A DNA stretch of 64,000 nt from Trametopsis cervina (Eukaryota; Basidiomycota; Agaricomycetes; Polyporales; Irpicaceae). The position numbers and the translations under genes were made by a program. The notes under the pieces were generated by a model. It saw nothing but the letters and a program-made list of their open reading frames with translations. It did not search any database and was not told the origin of the DNA. Shown here one piece after another: positions 12,901 to 24,301 of the stretch; the stretch's first letter is position 1, and each line of letters starts with the position of its first letter. The DNA is taken from contig MU278372.1 of the NCBI GenBank assembly GCA_022385755.1, positions 124,001 through 188,000 of the forward strand, given 5' to 3'.

Positions 12901-14514
12901 TTGAAAGTGAGTGATGCATGCCTCCACTTTTGGAACTGGTGATGACGAAGGAATTTAAAGAAACGGTACTTGGAAGCGGAACACCGCCTCCGTCAGCTCA
13001 AGACATCGCGTGATAATCTCCAAGATGAAGTTAATCAGGACCTACCTGTCAGCATGCAAACACTTCAGGAAGAACTCAAGGTAAGAGACGCCGCTATGCA
13101 CTGCTCGCGAACTGACATGTTGTCGTTGTAGGACGTGGAAGAGCAAAAGGAGCTGCTCATAGCTCAGTTCAGGGAGCTCTCGGAGAAGAAGGCCAAGTGT
13201 GACAGAGAACAACATCCCCTGATGAGGGAACTGACCGAAATCAGAACCCAGCTCTCTGGAGTTGATGAACAACGAGCTAAAATTAATGTAGGAGCTTGGC
13301 TGTTCTTTGGTGATCTTACACTGAACATTGTGCAGGAAGCGATCGAAAAAGCGGTCCTGGAACGGGTGAAAGCGCAGAGAGATGTTCAACATTATCAGGG
13401 CAAACTGGACGAAGAGAAAGCAAAGCTTGCTACAATGCAAGCGGTGGCCGAACAACTCGAAGAAGAATTCCAGGTATGATCTGCATTGACGTCCATGGCA
13501 CTCTTTGAGCTTATATTTGTTCGTTCAGTCGTGGACTAGCAAGGCAGAGGAATACTGCGAACAGTGGCCTGAACCACGGAAAGTTGCTGAAGTGCAGAGG
13601 AATTTGGAAGCTATACAAAGAGCTTTGCAAGATCGCGAGAGACGGTACGCTTACCCCGATGGCAAACACGTCGTGACGAGAACCTGACCCCCTCGTAGCC
13701 AAGGTGCTACTGTAGAGCAGATGGCTGCTGAAGTTAACAAGAAGCAGGCCGCTTATGAGAATGCAAAGAGAGATCTGATGCTAATGATGCAACTCAACAA
13801 GGTCAGTGCCGCGTACGATTACCCCGGCTGCTACCGTAACGACTTCTCTTTCCCTTAGTCTCTGCGGAAATCGATCAAAGTACGATTGAATCGTTGGCAT
13901 GACTTCCGTCGACACATTGCTCTTCGTTGCAAAATTTACTTTGGTTTCCACTTATTGAACCGAGGCTACTATGGAAAGGTCCTCTTTGATCACATACAAG
14001 GTCATCTGCAGTTGAAGGTTTGGAGCTTGTCGATGCGCTGCCATTATATCAAACTGATTATGGCGTCGTAGGTTCAAACCGATGATCAGCTTGGTACCCA
14101 AGGCGGCAACAGAGAGAAAGATCCCAACGCTTTGAGCGGTGGGGAGAAGTCGTTCTCCACGATATGTCTATTGCTCTCATTATGGGAATCTATCGGCTGT
14201 CCAATCCGGTGTCTGGGTATGTCGAATTCATCGTAACTTCCTCGTATGTGCTAACAGATCTCAGATGAGTTCGATGTCTTCATGGACGCTGTCAATCGTC
14301 GTATCAGCATGAAGATGATGGTAAGGCTGTCTTACGTCTATAATTAGACCTCCTGATTTTTGTCAACCCACAGATTGAGACAGCAAACACGTCCGATAGG
14401 AAACAGTATATTTTGATTACGCCGCAGGACATGACGAACGTTCACATCGGAAATACTGTTCGCGTTCACCGCATGACGGACCCTGAGAGGGGGCAAAATA
14501 CTCTTGCATTCTAA
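9918..14514 (+). CDS. SMC6: SMC6, ATPase subunit of the SMC5/6 complex
   Basis: Structural maintenance of chromosomes protein 6 (Rad18 family), partner of SMC5 in DNA repair and chromosome segregation. An acidic N-terminal tail precedes [14 protein letters not shown] and [17 protein letters not shown], the SMC6-type Walker [10 protein letters not shown] and long coiled coils (about 11050-11980) follow. The hinge spans about 12000-12390 ([29 protein letters not shown]). A second coiled coil precedes [20 protein letters not shown] (ABC signature) and [17 protein letters not shown] (Walker B), and the protein ends [13 protein letters not shown]. There are many short introns, and a 12-nt exon encodes part of Walker A. 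Start 9918 (MTKRR) was preferred over an ATG at 9846. The stop is TAA at 14512. Intron 1 ends best at AAAG before 10262, which keeps GQG-IIAEMG in frame. The upstream SUMO protease is functionally related, because SMC5/6 carries a SUMO ligase, but the proximity may be chance. Confidence 0.95.
10416..10427 (+). other. SMC6: 12-nt microexon inside the SMC6 Walker A motif
   Basis: The Walker A sequence IIGHNGSGKS is split over three exons. The upstream exon ends ATT-G at 10363 and the downstream exon starts GC-GGT-AAA at 10476. Between them only 12 nt (10416-10427, coding HNG and parts of the flanking Gly and Ser) restore the motif. The flanking introns are 10364-10415 and 10428-10475, with GTATGC...AAG and GTATGT...TTAG ends. 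The motif is invariant in SMC proteins, so the microexon is strongly implied. Confidence 0.85.
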
Positions 14515-14891
14515 TCTTATTGACATGACCATAGTATCTCACATGTACCAACGCTCTCGTATCCTACGCATGCATTGATAATTGTTGCGCAACATCTTTG
14601 TTCCTACGAAGCGATTCCTAAGCTATCTTGCGGGGTAATCTCATACCAGTCTGGGCTATCAGTCTGCATATTTTGTGGCCTAGGTATACTTGCAGAATAC
14701 GCCCGAAGGAACGGGGAGACTTAAAAATACGGACGGCAGAGGGACATACAAGTACAGTTCATTCGCATCAAATGTAATTGTACAAAAAGTGGGTATATCA
14801 GTGCTTGGAGATGTACACGGCCGCCCCAATAGTCCGATGATGTAGTATTACCAATGTCCATATTGTATGACTCAAACGAATGAAGGCGGGC
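14515..14891. other. Intergenic, convergent 3' flanks of SMC6 and PLD1
   Basis: This short AT-rich region lies between two convergent stop codons and presumably holds the 3' UTRs. It contains no open frame with a recognisable pattern. Confidence 0.6.
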
Positions 14892-17800
14892 TCAATCATA
14901 AATAGGCAACGGCATAAGTCTGTAACCAAGAGTCAGTTTTTAGTCACGGAGGGCACCGTTCGTGCCATACCTGTCTGCGTTAAATAAAAAGTTGTTCGCG
15001 ATATCCTCTCCCTCCAAGAAGCGAGTGGGATAGACCACTGTAATGCGATGAGGTTCCAACAATGATGAACGGTAAATCCATATACTGACCGAGGTGACCA
15101 TGTAATTCTTCCAAGAGGCGCTCCATTTCTTCTCGCTCAGCCTGATCGAAAGGTTCGATGGCGGTTTTGGAAGTTTTCCGTGTGCGAGGGTCGCCCCCGG
15201 AACTGGAGCCACCAGTCATGGGAGGGTTTGATTCGCCGCTGTCAGCGAAATCCTTGCTCCTCATGACAGTCTCATCTGCATTCAGATCGTTCGTGGAGTT
15301 ACCCGGAGCACTGCTATCGCCGGCCTCGGACGGTATTCTTGCAACAGGTTCAGGGTTTTGCTGGTCTTTAGCCTATGCGCAATTTATCAGTCGCGAGCAT
15401 GGTCATAAACTTGGTACGTACAGGTTTGCTCAAGCGTTCATGATGCACAACAAACTCTTTGTACTGCTTCCACGTGGTGACGACGTCATCAGGAATAGCA
15501 TGGAACACCTTGCGATAGATCTCGGTCTATGTAAAAATGCAGTGTTCAGTATGAGCGCAAGGAACAAGAAATATAGTCACAGACGTTATGGACAGCAGAG
15601 GCAACCCAGGTATTTTTCCAGAACGCGTCGGAAACGGGATCCTCAAACCCGTGCGGGTCAACGTGGGGGGAAGGCGTAGGCAGGGCGTGCTGCTTGGACG
15701 TAATCTTGGTACTCATTTGCTTCCTGATGAAGCCTCGAGCGTCAACAGCTTTCTCCTCCAGTTCAGTGGCATGCTGGCCTTGATGCGAACCAGGGATGCT
15801 CTCGTCATGGAGGGGGTCCGCATTCGCAGGCGCTCCGAAGAGTTCTCCGTCGATGTGCGCCTCTTGGGGTCCTGCATTTCCATTCTCCTGAGGCTCCTCC
15901 GACTCATCCGTCGCAGGCTTCGCATGTCCGTTTTCCGTAGGTTTTGCCCCATGATCGGCCTGATGCTCTCCATTGGACATATGCCCTTCGGCGATGACCT
16001 TCTCCTCCATTGTCGGAACGTTGGAGCTGGCGAACCCATGCTCTTTTTGACCATCGCGGTTGAAGGTTTGTCGCTCCTCCTCGAGGCTTGAATCGGCAGC
16101 TGTAGCGTCGGCGCCCTTTGTCTTCAAGCCAGTCTTGCGGAGTAACCACGATGCGTCTTTAGCTTCCACGTCTCCCGTTCCATGGATCGCTGAGGTATTG
16201 AGGAATGTGAATATGGGGGGCCCATACATCGCAAGGAGACTTACCTTGTTCCACGCCGTCTACTACGGTGTGGAGTAAATTTCCCTTGGGACCCCGATGT
16301 TGCTTTTTCCCAATCTTGGTGACACCCTCTTCCCTTCCGTACTCCTGCTCAACGTCTGGGTCCCACTCCTCTTGCTCATAAGGTGGTTTAACCGGCTCGG
16401 ATGCCATCAAGTCCTCTTCGTACATAGCGTCCACGTCAACACCCAGATGTTCACGCATCAGCCTCACTCGCAACGTATGAGCGAACCGTCCGACTTTGAA
16501 AGGCTTGCCTGCCATGGAACTGACCAACCAACTGTGAGCTTGCTGACAGCGCACTTCAGCACGACATGCTTACCCATCTATCATGTCTGTGTCCCGGATG
16601 ACCGCTGCAATCTCGGAGTCACGATCTCCACGCTGCGAACGCTCGTTTATGTTGGCGCTGCCGATAATAGCAAGTCGATCGTCGACTATCAGGATCTTAA
16701 ATAAACCGGTCAGCTTCGTGATCATCGAGTCGACGTGCCCTGCACCTTTCCGTGAATGTAAACTTGCTCGGTAGTGAGAACGTCTCCGCGGAGTTTGGCC
16801 CAGTTGCGAAGTGAAAAAACGGCGATGTAGTCGTCGGGCTGGTGATGACATCAGTTTGTCGGAATAACAATATCTGGATATTTGCACATACGTCAATGCC
16901 TTCCTTGCGAAGTCTTGCAAAGATTGAGTTAGGCCCGCGAGATAGAGTCCGGTTCTGGCATTCGAGGATAATTCGTATCTGAAGCCCTCGTGAGGATCAT
17001 GTATAAATAAACTACACATCGGACTTACAGCACTCGCATCGCTGTGATCCACAGGATAGGTGAATCCTGGTAGAAGGGGAATGACGATGCAGCACTTGAA
17101 CGGCGTCCGTTCACGATGCGCACGTATGATGCGGTGGACAATGGCATCACCAATCTTATTCTCAATCTTCACCTCATTCACCACGGTCCTGAGGGAAGCG
17201 GTTAAGAGGCGGGAAATTTAGTCCAAGACAAAGAAAACGCACGACGAGATGAAGAACTGGTTTTCGATGTAAACAAAGTGTTCTGACATCTGAATACCTG
17301 ATACATACATAGTCTGTGAGTGATAACATTCCGAACTGCATCAATGCGTATACGTACCTTTGAGATATGCGTTTTGAATCGAATGTTCAATTCGTTCGGG
17401 CGTCCCAAGAGACCACGGGCCAGCCGAACGGCATATCTGAAGTTCGCAAGTACCTGTGAGGCCCAGTTGTGACAGCTCGCCCGGCTTGAACTCGGGAGGT
17501 GGTAAGAGAGACGGCATTGGTCGTGTATGGTTCTGTGAATATAATTATGCATATAAGCTCTTTCACGGACATCGAGGGCGAACTGACCTTAATGCGCAGT
17601 AGGTAGTTCCACCTATGTCCCGTGTCATTAGCCGCATGAATACCGAGGATCGAGATGGCTTACCGTTGCACGAAGTGACGAGCGAGATCCCGAGCGGGCT
17701 GGCCGACAATCTGCATTGAGACGTCATGCCTAGTGTAACGCTCGGTCAATTCGGGCATCATGAAGGTTGTAAGGGAAACTATACCATGGCATCCGAGGGA

Positions 17801-20800
17801 CCTTCCCGCGGTCGTACATGTCTTCATCTGGCTTGCTCAAGTTGTGGAAATCCGTCACGCGAGGGTTGCTGTAGTCCTTGCCTACGTAACAGACCGTAGC
17901 TGAATATCTTTTCTCATACGACGGATTGGAGCAGTACTCACCTGGCCAGATGGTATCGCCTAATTCGCCAGACTCAACATCGTCAGTTAAAACGTGTTGA
18001 GGCGTGTCCCACCTTGATTAGGCGTGAGGTTCAACGTAAATCACAAAGGGTAAAAAGACAGACCTCCCGAAGCACGCATCAAGACCACCCATGAACGCAA
18101 TTGCCTGGTCAATCACGCAAAGTTTCTCATGCTAGAATGCGAGGTGTTCAGAGAATGTGCATGATTGCATCTCAATGAAATTACGTACGTGAGCCCAGTA
18201 GAATGTGCCCGTCTGGAAATGAGAAGGCGACCTTTGGACCATGATATTAGGGTGCAAATTGCTTAGCCTCTGCTTAGCATAACTGTTAGGTGATAGTTAA
18301 CGTTCGTTAAATCTTCACAATATCTCCTATTCGCTCTACTCACTTGCTATCCACAGGAGTCGTCCGACTCGATACCTCTTGGCTAGATACCTCGAAGTCA
18401 ATATACACGGATTGAACTCAAGAGGACCAGAAAAGACATACTAGAGAATGACATAGATCTTCACACCTTCTTTCGCCTTACGCTCCAATAGATGGTCCAG
18501 CCTATACTTTTCCATGTTTGGCCGACGCAACTGCAGTTCTGTACGAACGATCAATAAAATGGTTGGAAATCTGAGACACAGAGCCATACCAGGCGATAAC
18601 CACCAGTCGTGAATGTAGATGGACTCCTTCGCGAGAAGCAGCGCACGAGACAGATTCCAGAAGTAGTCACGCTATGAGAAGTGCTATATGAGTGATATCC
18701 TAAACAAAGCGCATATATGGAGTGGCTTACACCGTCAACGAGCCACTGTGCGGCGACGTTCAGTCGGATCGGTGCAAAGCTGTCGAATCGATTCTTGCCC
18801 GTATAATGAGACTCCCGTGCGACCTTCTCAAGCGCGGCGATCCACTGAAGCATTTGACGCTATAGGAAGGAAACCCAGAAGCATCAGTGACATGCTTCGA
18901 GACAGAATCCGCAATGCGAACTAACCTCGTTTCGGGCATAGCACTTCAACCGCATCTGTGAATTCTCGATGTAGAACGTATGCTTCGAGACGTCTCCGCG
19001 CCCCTTCTTCTTGTCCTTCTTCGTGGGATCATCTGGGGCTAGTAACGGGTTCGTGTTCGTCGAAGGATCGAGCATAGGGGTGATCTGCCGCGCGAGCGCT
19101 GTGCCCTCATCTTCCTCGGAGTCGGACGACGCAGATGTGACGGATCCAGTGCGTGCCCGAGACGCGACGGTTCCATTCCCGTCGGTGCTAGCCCGAGGAC
19201 GGTTGTGTATGTGGAAGATCTTGGAAAGACGCGAGCGGATGGATGCGCCCGTCTGGCTGTGATTGTCCTGGCGCTCCTTTTCCTTCTCGTCAAGGAGAAG
19301 CTCGTCTGGGTGTGCCAATAAGTTGAGACCCTGACGATAGTATCTCTTCGGTCGCTCGATCTTAAAGTCGGAGTCAACGAGAAAGACGTCATGTACGGCA
19401 AGCTACGGGTGGAGTGTCCGAGGAGGCAATGTCAGCGTCATGGTCATATTCTAACACGTGCCGAAAATAAGACACAATAGACGCACTTCTCCCATTTCTT
19501 CCACCACGACGAGATAGCTCTCCCGGACGGCACACCATCTTTGCTTCTTCTTATCGGCCCAGGAGGTGTTGCGCTTCCCGAAAGGACCTTTGTTTCCTAC
19601 TGGCTCTATACGAAGCAGCCCTCCTTTATACTGAGCACCTCCGGATTGTGCAAGTGCTACGGACATGGCGCTAACCTCCAAGAAGCTGGCCAGTCGGTTT
19701 GCCGTAGGGTGAAACATCTACAAAATGTTAAGCTTCAAGTGAACTTTTGAGAGGAGGATAGCTCGGGCTTACAACTGCACGCATTAGAGAAATAAGATAG
19801 TTTTCTAGACTCTCTCGTTGCATCCTGGCAAAGTCCTGGCGGGAGAAATCGTTGCTGCGCTCTTTCAGAAAATTGAAGTATGGCAGACCAGCTCGAGGGA
19901 AATCAGGGAGTGCGTCGACATTGCGATTATAGGCGTTGGAAATAGTGTAATGAGTGTGTAATGAGATAAACTCTCGTAGTTGACGGTATACCACCCAGCG
20001 TGCAGCTCCATTCGCGTACTCGCATTCAATTCGGAACACGGCTTTGTTACCGTGTAGAGGATGCAAACTGTCGCTGACTCGGATGCGAAGTCTATGGAAG
20101 AAGACAGGGACACGGCGGTGGTCCTTCTCGTCGCGTTCGAACCAGAGCCTCAGCATTAACGCAGAAAGGCCGCCGACAAGCAGTTCATCGGTGACGTTCA
20201 CAGATTGAGGAACCACGGCGGAGGGCCCTTTCCCGGCCTGTTCACGTCGTTGTTGCGCGAGGTGCGGGATGAAAGACCGTAGCCTATTCCACTTAGGCGC
20301 GGTGTTAGGTGTTTCGCCCTCGTCCGCCCCCTTCTTGATCTGAGGTAGAGACGTCGCCCGTCGAGTTGCCTCAGGTGCAGAACTTCCCTGTGATGTGGGT
20401 GACGCCGGACTTTGTACAGAATCTTTGTTTGACTTGCGAGACACTTCTTGTATGGGTGATTGCGGTTCGCTTGGCTCCCGCTGAGACCTCCCGGCTTCCG
20501 CGTCTTCCGGGAGCGATGGATGTTCTGACTTGGGGGATTCAGCGATCCACTTGCTAGGGCTGAATACGTCGTGGAAGTAGTTGTCTCTTTCCTTCTTCTT
20601 CCCTTTCTTCCAAGCCGCCTCTCTCTCCCTCTCTCTCTGTTCAGGATCCTGATACTCCAAGGCCCCTCTGAAGGGTGTCATGGCGGGTGCAAATTCATGA
20701 TTGTAGTCATCCATGCTCCGCTCCGGAAGGTCAATGTGAGGTTTCTCATGCGTCTCCTGTATTGTTTCTTCATGACCATCGTTCGAGTTGGTACGCGAAG

Positions 20801-21107
20801 CTGGATGGGAGCCAGCTGAGAAGGTGTAAGAGATTGACCGCGGAGGTCCTGTTCGTCCTGAAGGAGTGCCCACGGAGCGCCTTGAAGGTCCACCGGAGCT
20901 ACTTCCAAGACGAGGAGAACGCGGTTTTGGAGGAGGTTGCGCATCCCGTGCAGCCTCTCGTGACTTGTCTTCGTCTGCAATAGCACTAGACTGGGCGAGG
21001 GGTGGATCCTGAGGGTGGTCTTCACCTGGGGGTGTCTTTTGAAGTTCATTTCCCAAGGCTTTTGCAAGCTCAAAGAGACCTCGAGGTGGCTTGGCTATGG
21101 AAGCCAT
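14892..21107 (-). CDS. PLD1: Phospholipase D1 (PX-PH-HKD)
   Basis: Phosphatidylcholine-hydrolysing phospholipase D of the Spo14/PLD1 class, which makes phosphatidic acid at membranes. The first exon (from ATG 21107) carries a disordered Ser/Pro/Arg-rich region and most of a PX domain (RVPVFFHRLRIRVSD, then FPRAGLPYFNF). A PH-like segment follows (WADKKKQRWCAVRESYLVV, near 19560-19500), with an acidic insert (SASSDSEEDEG). Catalytic motif 1 is HEKLCVID with FMGGLDACFGR (about 18130-18065). Motif 2 is IHGKILIVDD with AIIGSANINERS, split by an intron at about 16750-16700. An extended Glu/Gly-rich insert lies near 15700-16100, and the C-terminus is VVYPTRFLEGED...ADRLMPLPIYD. The last exon is tiny: the donor in ADR skips a nearby stop, and CDS end 14892 gives the conserved IYD ending. 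Around twenty introns are present. Both HKD motifs are intact, so the enzyme should be active. Confidence 0.93.
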
Positions 21108-21442
21108 AGCGACAATATCCTCGTTGAAGGTTTACCAAGCGGTAAGTGTATGATTTGTTCAGGGCTGTACCAGGTACGATCGGCCCTTATACCATATACT
21201 GCGTTCGAGAGCCAAGTAAAGCCGGCTATGTACAAGCTGACGTGGCGTCGTGGTCTTAGAGGAACCAGCAGGGAAAGCAAGACGGTGGGGATGATCAAGA
21301 CGAAACCAAGTGTTCTGTTCAAGTACTCGGCATGAACGCGCCTGAATGGGCGCTTCTCGACGTCATACAACCAAGCACTCGGACTTGGCACACTCAGTCG
21401 GCAACCTGGCAGCAACGGCAGAGACGATGCTGAATGATACAT
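21095..21442 (-). CDS. Candidate small membrane ORF or extra 5' exon of PLD1
   Basis: An open frame from ATG 21442 encodes about 115 residues with two hydrophobic stretches (LGFVLIIPTVLLSLLVPL and SLYIAGFTWLSNAVYGI). It ends 12 bases inside PLD1, in another frame. A GTAAAC donor at about 21134 and a TAG acceptor at about 21094 would join it in frame to PLD1 (...HLPL-AKPPRG), but that intron would be only about 41 bp, short for this genome, with no good branch site. It could therefore be a PLD1 N-terminal exon, a separate small gene, an upstream ORF or noncoding sequence. I do not recognise the sequence. Confidence 0.3.
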   Translation of the reverse strand: MYHSASSLPLLPGCRLSVPSPSAWLYDVEKRPFRRVHAEYLNRTLGFVLIIPTVLLSLLVPLRPRRHVSLYIAGFTWLSNAVYGIRADRTWYSPEQIIHLPLGKPSTRILSLWLP

Positions 21443-21861
21443 CGGCACTCAGTGGAGTGCATGCCGAACAAAAATGCTAGGTATGAGGATGCCAAGTGCA
21501 ATGGAACCGAGCGACAATTTCCTAGACCGATGGACAATTACAATATCATGGATATCGTCTCGTAGATATCAGGCAGTCAATAGCTTGACTAGCAGCTTCC
21601 CAACGCAGTGTACTGACAGCTGCATATCGAGGTGCAGTGGTGCAAACTTTACATGGCGGTCTTCCCTTGAAGTGCTTATTATAAAAGCACCGATCACTTC
21701 TATTGAACGCCGCGTCGGGATGCCCCAGATGGTGATACCGACGTTCCGTGTGAGATTGGCAGAAGCAGCGCTCAAGCTCACTTACGCTGCGTTGGCATTT
21801 CCATAAAGTAGTAATTAGATTGGTTCATTGATGATACATAAAATCAAGATATACAACCAAA
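21443..21861. other. Intergenic, upstream of PLD1
   Basis: Between the PHD gene stop and the PLD1 leader. Both strands contain short open frames, including 110 codons on + from 21474 and about 60 codons on - around 21781-21569. None shows a family pattern and none chains cleanly to other exons. It most likely holds PLD1 promoter sequence and the PHD gene 3' flank. Confidence 0.45.
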
Positions 21862-23721
21862 TCAAAGCATCCATTCAGGTATCTTCCGCTTCACCGTAGC
21901 AGTCGCCTTCTGCATGTGTAGTTTGTGCAGTCTATCACTGATCCACTGCACCCCTTCATCCTCCCTTTTCTTTCCTTGTAGCCATGGATAGATCTCTGGC
22001 TTCCTTGGAGCCAACACCCCACTCTCGTGCTTCTCCACCAGCCTGAATTTCCGGTTTGCCAGTAGCTTGTCCCATTCGTCCCGTTGATCAGTGATTTCCA
22101 ACGCCTGTTGACGCTCTCTGATCCAGTCGGCAAGTAGCCCTTTGTCTGGATCGAAGTTCTTCTGTCTACTTCTCGGTCGAGGTGCTGCGGGTGGGAAGCC
22201 GTCCGCGTCATGGTCCTCCTGCTTGACCATCACCACAGCTTCCTTCTCGCCGAACATCTCCTCCAGACGCGCTCTCCCCTTTCCCTTGTCAATCCGTTTC
22301 TTCGGACCTTGTAAAAACCTCCTTCCGTCAGATGAGCTCTCGGAGTCAGACATGAACAGAGGCGCGAATGCACTGGCTTTCCCCTTTCCCTTGTCACGGT
22401 TGACTTTGGCTGTTACAGTCGATAGGTCCTCCATGTCACTATCACTGGGCATCCTCGGGATAGGTCTTCGCGGGTGAATTTCTTCGGATACGTGGATAGG
22501 AGGTGTAGTTTGTACCGTATGCCTGTGTTCATAGAAATTCGTTGGCGGGGGTGCCAGCTTGCCCTCCTCTCTCAGTCGTTGCTGTATGGCGCGAATGTCT
22601 GGCAGAGGAGCCGGCTCTGCAGGCAAAGTGGGTAACGTTGCTCTTTTTGTCTTTTTGGTACCGGGCTCCTTCCGTCGTTTCTTGTGCGGAACTCGCGGGG
22701 AGGAGCTATCAGAGCTACTGGCTGCGTATCTCCAGCCAGGCCGGGACCTCTTTGGTTTCTTTTCCAAGCCATTAGCATTTGGAGGTCCAAAGTCAGGCTT
22801 GGGAGGAAGAGGGTGAATCATTCGGATCGCCGCCGCCGGTTCGGGGCGCGGAATAGGTATGTTCATGGTGGATGGCCCTGCATCGGAAGGACCTGGCCTG
22901 CCGGAGTCATAGTGTCGCGATGCGGGTGCGGAGGAAGAACCAGCTACGGCGGGCTGTATTTGGCTTATTAACAATTCGGACGCGGCAGGCTGCTTTACTA
23001 GGGCTGTAGCACTAGAGTGTTTGGCTATCTTAGCTGCTTCTGCTTGCGAGCTCTCAGCACCAGCTCGCATTGAAGCGGAAGACTTGAGTGGAGGAGGATG
23101 TATCACCTGTATATCGTCGTCTGAGCTAACGAGGACCACCTGCGTGCTGGGTGTACTTTGGGACTTAGCCGCAGCCTTCGCCTGAGGCTGAACGACTTCG
23201 ACCAAGTCATCGTCATCAATGATCATGACCTCGTCAGATTTCGGCGTAGGAGCTGTCAAACAGATATGAGAGACTTTACTCCGAGTGAGTGGTAAATCAA
23301 ACGCAAACCTTTGACAATGGATCCCTGCCTCGATAGGCTGACTGTTGTCGGGGCACGACTACTTGAAGGAGGCGCTGTCCCAACTCCAGTTTTGCTTCGC
23401 TCAATGACGGTCTCTTTCGCAGCTTCAGGGTTTCTCTTCATGCAGCGTGGGCAAAGCCAGATACGAGGATGCCCTATCTTCGGGGCATCCCTGGCCAGCG
23501 TTGCCCTCAGAATCATCTTCAGTTGCGCTTCAGGCATAGGCGGCGTCAGACACGCTGGTGGGGTGTTGTCAGAGAACCGAACTTCGAGAGGTGCAATCAT
23601 CGTCTGGCCAAGACTCACAATGGTGCGTAGGTCGCTTGCACAGACCACAAATCAGCATGACGCCGCGCACGCCGAGGACGTCTCCTTTAAGACATATCCG
23701 GCATTGCACAGATTCAGGCAT
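21862..23721 (-). CDS. PHD-finger nuclear protein of unknown function
   Basis: Three exons read 23721-23619, 23554-23309 and 23252-21862 (introns 64 and 56 bp), giving 579 residues. Residues 1-75 form a C4HC3 PHD-type finger: CRIC, ICGLC, then HHSC created across intron 1, and WLCPRC. The rest is low-complexity and charged: acidic MIIDDDDLVEV and VLVSSDDDIQVI patches that resemble SUMO-interacting motifs, basic nuclear-localisation-like KKRRKEPGTKKTKR, repeated DKGKGKA/DKGKGRA segments, and a conserved-looking helical C-terminus ending KRKIPEWML. PHD fingers commonly read histone H3 tails, so a chromatin role is inferred. I do not recognise a named orthologue. The start follows an in-frame TGA-containing context and gives the complete finger. 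Confidence 0.8.
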
Positions 23722-24301
23722 GATTCAAGGTATGCGACCTCCTCTGCGTTAGAACTTATTTCGAGTTAGATGGGTAGAAAGAGAAGGGAGCCTTTTATAC
23801 TCACTGCGCTCTGCCGCACCTTGGCCACCAGACTCAGATAACATGCCTCAACGGGAAAGGGATTGAATAGACGCTGTCGATCGGTTCGAGAGAATCGGGG
23901 AAAGCCGATCGTTGCCTGCCCGGGCCGTGTACCCGCTAGCCATATCTGCTGCCAACCAGCCGTGAATCATTACATGCATGCAGAAAATGATATGTTGGTA
24001 TATTGAGACATTTTCATCCAGAAATTATGATACATACGCTTGTATCAAGTCCTCAGAGTCAAACACAAGCAACACAAGTACATCTCATGAGTGTCCGGTC
24101 AAGCCAGCCACATCGAAATGGTCTATATCAGCACTTGAGTAATGGGATATCTGAGAACGATATCTATCGAGCATGCACAACAGCGACAAACCACAAGGGT
24201 AGCTTCAAAGCTGTATTCGAGCTCCAAAGGGCTCCCGCTGAGTTTGATACTGGCCAAAATGTACATTTATATATTCCGCAGGCATCTTGCGTCACGTTAC
24301 A
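23722..24301. other. Intergenic, PHD gene promoter side and capping protein 3' flank
   Basis: About 580 bp upstream of the PHD gene and downstream of the capping protein gene. A C/G-rich segment around 23880-23940 may belong to the promoter. No gene or RNA is recognised. Confidence 0.55.
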
